Shown here: piece after piece, positions 59,278-64,000 of the stretch
Layout: each line of letters begins with the position of its first letter
Position numbering within the stretch: position 1 is the first letter of the stretch
Assembly: GCF_001598215.1 (NCBI RefSeq)
Contig: NZ_BCXJ01000001.1
Location: 682,001 to 746,000 of the forward strand
DNA from: Shouchella clausii
GTDB taxonomy: Bacteria > Bacillota > Bacilli > Bacillales > Bacillaceae_D
Direction of reading: 5' to 3'
Length of the DNA: 64,000 nt
The notes under the pieces: model-generated
Database searches by the model: none
What the model was told of the DNA's origin: nothing
What the model saw: the letters and a program-made list of their open reading frames with translations, nothing else
Program-made: the position numbers and the translations under genes

Positions 59278-59843
59278 TAAAGACGAAAGACGCGCCTAAC
59301 GGCAAAGAGTATTTGTAAAAATTCATTTATTCCCCTTCCTCCCTTAAACGCTTTCATTGATTATAACACGAAAGGTTTTAAATTAACTCTTCTTTCAGAA
59401 TATGAATATATTTGGAAGGGTTGCTTTAGGTGAGCGTGATCATAAATCATTTATAGTTAGCCAATATCTTTAACTTTCTTACGACAGAAGTCTGCCCTAA
59501 GATAACGGGCATAGTTGCAACCATTGCCCCCAGTTAATTGGAGTTAGGTGGTAATAATGACGCAAGGAAGCAATCGCTTTGCCGCTAAAAAAGGCCCCAA
59601 ACAATAGACGTTTGGGACATGAATGGTGCCCTTTAGAAGGGCAAGAGAATGGAATTCGGGAGCGAGTACGGTGTAGGGGAGAATACTCGCTTCTTAAATA
59701 CTACCATATTTATCGGAAAAGTAAAGATTAAATGTTGGTTTTTTTGATATCTGCTTTTTCATCTATTTAATTGCTGTGTTTGAGCGAGCTCTGTCTGTCT
59801 CTTTTTTGATCAGCAAAGAAAGAGCGCATCTGTGGGATTTGTT
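59278..59843. other. interval without clear gene
   Basis: A 16-codon ORF at 59557 (GTGGTAATA before its ATG, basic product MTQGSNRFAAKKGPKQ) is the only coding hint; it is too short to call. The remainder shows nothing I can support. Confidence 0.4.
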
Positions 59844-60482
59844 TTATAGCGGTCCCTTGTATGTTGGGCTATTTATGGCTTTACTTATTCGGCAAGCATG
59901 CATTTTAGCACTATCGTAAGGCTCAAGCACTCTTTGAAGGAGGGAGGCGTCGGTAATATCAACATCGAGCCATGCTTCGCGGTTGCCTTCCTCTAAAATG
60001 ACAGGCATGCGGTTGTGGTATTTTGCCACTAGCTCATTGGGGCGTGTTGTAATGATCGTGCAGGAAAAGATCGCCTCACCGCTTGCGCTGTCTTGCCAAG
60101 TGTCCCATAATCCAGCGAACGTCATGAGCCGCCCATTTTCGTTTTGGAAGTGGAATGGGGTTTTATCGCTCGTCCACTCATAAAAGCCATCGGCGACAAT
60201 GAGGCAGCGTTTATAGGAAAGCAAGTGTTTAAAGGGCATAGTATCGGCAATGGTTTCCGCTCTAGCATTGATCGGTTTAGGGCCTTTGTTCTTCTGTTTT
60301 GACCAATGAGGGATAAGGCCCCAATGAAAAAAGCATGCTTTTGGCGCCGTATGAATGGCAGCGATCGCAAGAACCTCTTCGGTAGGCGCAATGTTATGGC
60401 TAGGTGGAAACGACGGAATGTCGATGCCTAACTCCTCTTCGACGTCAGTAGGTGAAGCAGTTAGCGTAAAACGTCCACACAT
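59844..60482 (-). CDS. SOS-response-associated peptidase (SRAP/YedK/HMCES family)
   Basis: A 212-residue protein that forms a thiazolidine cross-link with abasic sites in single-stranded DNA through Cys2. The sequence starts MCGRFTLTAS, and has the conserved Asn-Ala-Arg-Ala-Glu (INARAET) and ADGFYEW motifs, with HNRMPVIL near 157 carrying the histidine. AAGGAGG lies 6 nt before the ATG on the minus strand. It stands alone and shields abasic DNA during replication. Confidence 0.93.
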   Translation of the reverse strand: MCGRFTLTASPTDVEEELGIDIPSFPPSHNIAPTEEVLAIAAIHTAPKACFFHWGLIPHWSKQKNKGPKPINARAETIADTMPFKHLLSYKRCLIVADGFYEWTSDKTPFHFQNENGRLMTFAGLWDTWQDSASGEAIFSCTIITTRPNELVAKYHNRMPVILEEGNREAWLDVDITDASLLQRVLEPYDSAKMHACRISKAINSPTYKGPL

Positions 60483-60607
60483 ACAGCAAACCTCCTTTTT
60501 AACAAGTATATCCCTTTTTGCTTATTCCATAGACAAGCCTACATACCAAGTGGACAAACTTGGCATATTTCGTTCAGTTCGTCCATATATCTGTAAAAAG
60601 CGTTTAG

Positions 60608-61636
<1,029 letters not shown>

Positions 61637-61654
61637 GCGTGGGATAACCACACA

Positions 61655-61698
61655 GCAAACACTCTCCCTTCTAATAGGCAGGGGGAGTGTTTGCTTGT
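61655..61698 (+). terminator. terminator of isp
   Basis: GCAAACACTCTCCC and GGGGGAGTGTTTGC form a 14-bp stem (one G-T pair), followed by TTG. Confidence 0.8.
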
Positions 61699-61787
61699 GC
61701 ATCGCTTAGCCGTTTTGCTAAAAAATAGCGCATCTCGAAAGGGAAATTTAGTATACTGAAAGAAGTTTAATGTATCGAGGTGCTGTC

Positions 61788-62756
61788 ATGAAGGCAATGT
61801 TACTTGGCATTTTAGCCGCTTTTTTCTTTTCATTTACATTTTTATTGAACCGAATGATGGAAGTGGAAGGTGGCAGTTGGTTGTTTAGCGCGTCGTTGCG
61901 CTTTTTGTTTATGTTGCCATTTTTGTTGGTTATCGTTTATATCCGATCGGGATTCAAGGCGCTGTGGTTGTCGGTGCGCAAAAATCCGTTTCCTTGGTTT
62001 GGTTGGAGCTTTGTCGGGTTCGTCCTGTTTTATGCGCCGCTTACGTTTGCTTCAGGCTATGCGCCTGGCTGGCTTGTTGCTGGCACTTTTCAGTTGACAA
62101 TTGTCGCCGGCCTGCTGATGTCGCCGCTATTTTATCATGTTTCAGCAGATGGCAGCAGAATCAGGCAAACGCTTCCCTTACGGTCGCTTTTTTCTTCGGC
62201 TGTTATTTTCGTAGGTGTTGTCTTTATTCAAGCACAGCATGCGACCAGCATTTCTGGAAACTTGTTGTTTTCAGTCGCGCCTGTTATGATTGCTGCATTT
62301 GCTTACCCGCTCGGGAATAGAAAGATGATGGAACTTACCGATGGGCGTATCGACACCTTTTCCCGTGTTCTCGGGATGACAGTGATGACGACGCCTGTAT
62401 GGGTGGCATTGTTTGCGATAGGGACGTTTCAACACGGATTGCCGACCGCTTCACAAACGGGCCAGGCATTGATTGTCGCTATTTCTTCCGGAATCATTGC
62501 CACATTGCTTTTCTTTTATGCGACGGACCGTACACGGAAAAAACCGAATCAACTTGCCGCCGTCGAGGCAACCCAATCAGGGGAAGTCGTTTTCGCACTT
62601 ATATTGGAGCTTATCTTTTTGCAAGCATTGTTTCCTTCTCCACTTGCGCTTCTAGGCATTGGACTCATTGTCATTGGCATGGCGCTTCACAGCTTCCTCT
62701 CACGGAAAACGGCACAGCCTGCTTTAGCAAAAGCGAAGCAAAGCAATAGCGGCTAA
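61788..62756 (+). CDS. EamA/multidrug-efflux-type DMT transporter
   Basis: A 322-residue membrane protein with ten segments in two repeats, of the drug/metabolite transporter superfamily (the EmrE-related efflux branch). GGSWLFSASLRFLFMLPF near residue 30 and VEATQSGEVVFALILELIF near 260 are family traits. ATG 61788 has CGAGGTG upstream; an ATG at 61770 is less likely. The substrate is not known. Confidence 0.88.
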   Translation: MKAMLLGILAAFFFSFTFLLNRMMEVEGGSWLFSASLRFLFMLPFLLVIVYIRSGFKALWLSVRKNPFPWFGWSFVGFVLFYAPLTFASGYAPGWLVAGTFQLTIVAGLLMSPLFYHVSADGSRIRQTLPLRSLFSSAVIFVGVVFIQAQHATSISGNLLFSVAPVMIAAFAYPLGNRKMMELTDGRIDTFSRVLGMTVMTTPVWVALFAIGTFQHGLPTASQTGQALIVAISSGIIATLLFFYATDRTRKKPNQLAAVEATQSGEVVFALILELIFLQALFPSPLALLGIGLIVIGMALHSFLSRKTAQPALAKAKQSNSG

Positions 62757-63347
62757 CTCGATACTAGAGAGATTTTAGGACAAACAGATTAAGGCGAAAA
62801 ACCCACGTCTCGTAGTTTTCAAGCTGTACCCAAACGCTCGCATACGTTTCCTATCAGTCTGCGTGATTTTGTCGACCACCTCAAACCGCATCTTGCGGTT
62901 TTTTTGTTGAAAAGAAAAGTTGGGACAAGTAAGCGGATACATGTTGTCTAGACAAATCTATAGAACTATTACTTCTCTACTGTTTTACTAAAAAAGCGGA
63001 TTTTTTGCGTGAACATCATAACAAAGGAAAACATTTCCGTTAAAATACATACGTAGAGAATAGCAGTCTTAGTTGCCGCATTTCTAAAATAGCATATAGT
63101 AAGTGAGTGTTCTTTCTATCTCCCTATTTCGACCAACCCGCAATAAAGTAAAATCGATGACATCTTTTAGCTGGCAATAGGGATCCATAAAGAACATATT
63201 TCCTGCCATATAAAAAAGGAGGGAACTCTAGAAAATGCGATTCTTGTTACGAAGCCACACGTTCTTCCCTGTAAAAAGAAAAACGTTTCTTGGCTAATTA
63301 AGATCATTTTGAAGCGGGATGTAGCTTCTTTGTAGGAGGATGCACCG
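62757..63347. other. interval before the last gene
   Basis: No gene is supported in about 590 bp; open frames on the minus strand are shadows of the next gene's 5' end. A terminator is at 62884-62905. Confidence 0.55.
62884..62905 (+). terminator. terminator after the DMT transporter gene
   Basis: AACCGCA and TGCGGTT, 3-nt loop, T5 tail. Confidence 0.85.
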
Positions 63348-64000
63348 ATGAATGGAGAAAACGAAAGGGGCAAGCTTGCTGAGCTAGGCCAAGAATATAT
63401 CGGAAGCGAAAAAGGGCAAGTTTTAATCGTCGGAGACCGGGAAGAGGGGGACGGCGAAACAAATTTACAAGAGACAAGCCTAATAACGGAGAAACCGCTA
63501 TACATTGGCGGGGCCAAACAGATTGAGCTTGACTATGAAGCGGTAGCCCAATTAGGCAATTTATTGGAACGCACTGTACAGGAAAGGTTGCTTCTTGTCC
63601 GTACGCATATTAACAAGGCTAAGGACATTACTGAGCAGGAGAGCGCACGCTTCCTAGAACGAGTCAATCAGCTCCGTGAAATGTATGTAACACTTGTTGA
63701 ACAGGCAGGGGAAGGTGGGCTTTTTCAAGGGATTGGCCAAGCAAGCGGTCGCCTTACCCAAGCCATTTCTGGGGTGCAGCAGCTCATTAGCGATGCGGAA
63801 AGGTGCTGCCGTGCCCTCCGGGAGGCGCAAACGAGTGCTCCGGTGGAATTAGCTGGTTCTATCTCGCCACAGGCTGTTCAGATGGAAGACCTCTTTGCGG
63901 AAATTAGACATCTTAGTTGCCGCTTAGAAGAAGGGGCTGACCAGCTATTTCTGTTTGTTAACCATGTGTCAATGAATTATATTGAAGAAGTGTTTAGGGG
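63348..64000 (+). CDS. unrecognised helical protein, cut by the right edge
   Basis: ATG 63348 has GTAGGAGG 7 nt upstream, and 217 codons are open to the end of the window. The first 60 residues are acidic and polar (GEREEGDGETN-like composition). From about residue 60 there is a long amphipathic helical stretch (LERTVQERLLLVRTHINKAK, then LREMYVTLVEQAGEGG and DLFAEIRHLSCRLEEG), with a neighbouring Cys pair near residue 151. No transmembrane segment or known motif is seen. I cannot name the family. Confidence 0.65.
   Translation, partial: MNGENERGKLAELGQEYIGSEKGQVLIVGDREEGDGETNLQETSLITEKPLYIGGAKQIELDYEAVAQLGNLLERTVQERLLLVRTHINKAKDITEQESARFLERVNQLREMYVTLVEQAGEGGLFQGIGQASGRLTQAISGVQQLISDAERCCRALREAQTSAPVELAGSISPQAVQMEDLFAEIRHLSCRLEEGADQLFLFVNHVSMNYIEEVFR

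Noticed and set aside
63167-63517. A minus-strand ORF of 116 residues near the right edge
   Set aside because: It overlaps the start of the plus-strand gene at 63348, has no ribosome binding site and looks like a shadow.

Overview
The window reads as chromosomal DNA of a spore-forming, probably alkaliphilic member of the Bacillaceae, most like Shouchella (Bacillus) clausii. The evidence is a gerA-type germinant receptor operon, stressosome and general-stress genes (RsbRD-like, GsiB-like), feu/bes siderophore genes in the Bacillus subtilis order, strong AGGAGG-type ribosome binding sites, an ectoine hydroxylase, an intracellular subtilisin whose catalytic serine falls at residue 250, and an Erm methylase of the ErmD/ErmK/Erm(34) branch. 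The species name is inferred from recalled families, not from a database search. I saw no rRNA, tRNA, CRISPR array, insertion sequence or prophage.

Layout. 1-5.1 kb: an M20 peptidase (cut by the left edge) with an ATP-grasp enzyme, a MerR regulator with a DUF4260-like membrane protein, erm with a leader peptide and attenuator, and a repetitive GsiB-like stress protein. 5.4-11.7 kb: a PfpI-like protein, then a leftward sugar operon (PRD regulator fused to a IIA domain, a phosphofructokinase-like kinase, Ula-type IIB and IIC, class II aldolase). 12-17 kb: glyoxalase-like protein, membrane alpha/beta hydrolase, BceAB-type ABC transporter. 17-21 kb: gerA-type spore germination operon (leftward). 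21-23.5 kb: lipoprotein and ectD. 23.6-29.6 kb: IclR remnant, then a Fur-controlled siderophore locus (Btr-like regulator, FeuABC-like importer, BesA-like esterase). 29.7-31.1 kb: palindrome, alpha/beta hydrolase and a decayed gene. 31-36.7 kb: carbamoylase-like amidohydrolase, FHA/winged-helix regulator, class D beta-lactamase, nucleotidyltransferase, HemAT oxygen sensor. 36.8-41.4 kb: LacI regulator, aldo/keto reductase, a second Fur-controlled siderophore-binding protein, AraC regulator. 41.5-47.7 kb: a LacI-controlled carbohydrate operon (oxidoreductase, ABC importer without its ATPase, sugar isomerase). 47.8-57 kb: AEC carrier, degenerate response regulator, DoxX protein behind Rex-like sites, a MurE paralogue, RsbRD, and TetR-YqeB and PadR-membrane-protein pairs with their probable operators. 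57-64 kb: VanW lipoprotein, gene fragments, SRAP protein, intracellular subtilisin, EamA-type exporter, and an unrecognised gene cut by the right edge.

How the genes work together. Much of the window consists of small self-contained modules, each with its own regulator and often a recognisable DNA site: Fur boxes in front of iron uptake, paired palindromes for the LacI-controlled sugar operon, repeated motifs for TetR and PadR, a MerR-type 19-bp-spaced promoter, sigma-B-like promoters before gsiB and ectD, and Rex-like boxes before doxX. The points most worth following up are the Ula-type PTS operon joined to a divergent phosphofructokinase (a sugar bisphosphate pathway of unknown substrate), the RLR-type leader controlling erm, the solitary MurE paralogue lacking the usual amino-acid-recognition motif, and the Rex-like sites at doxX.
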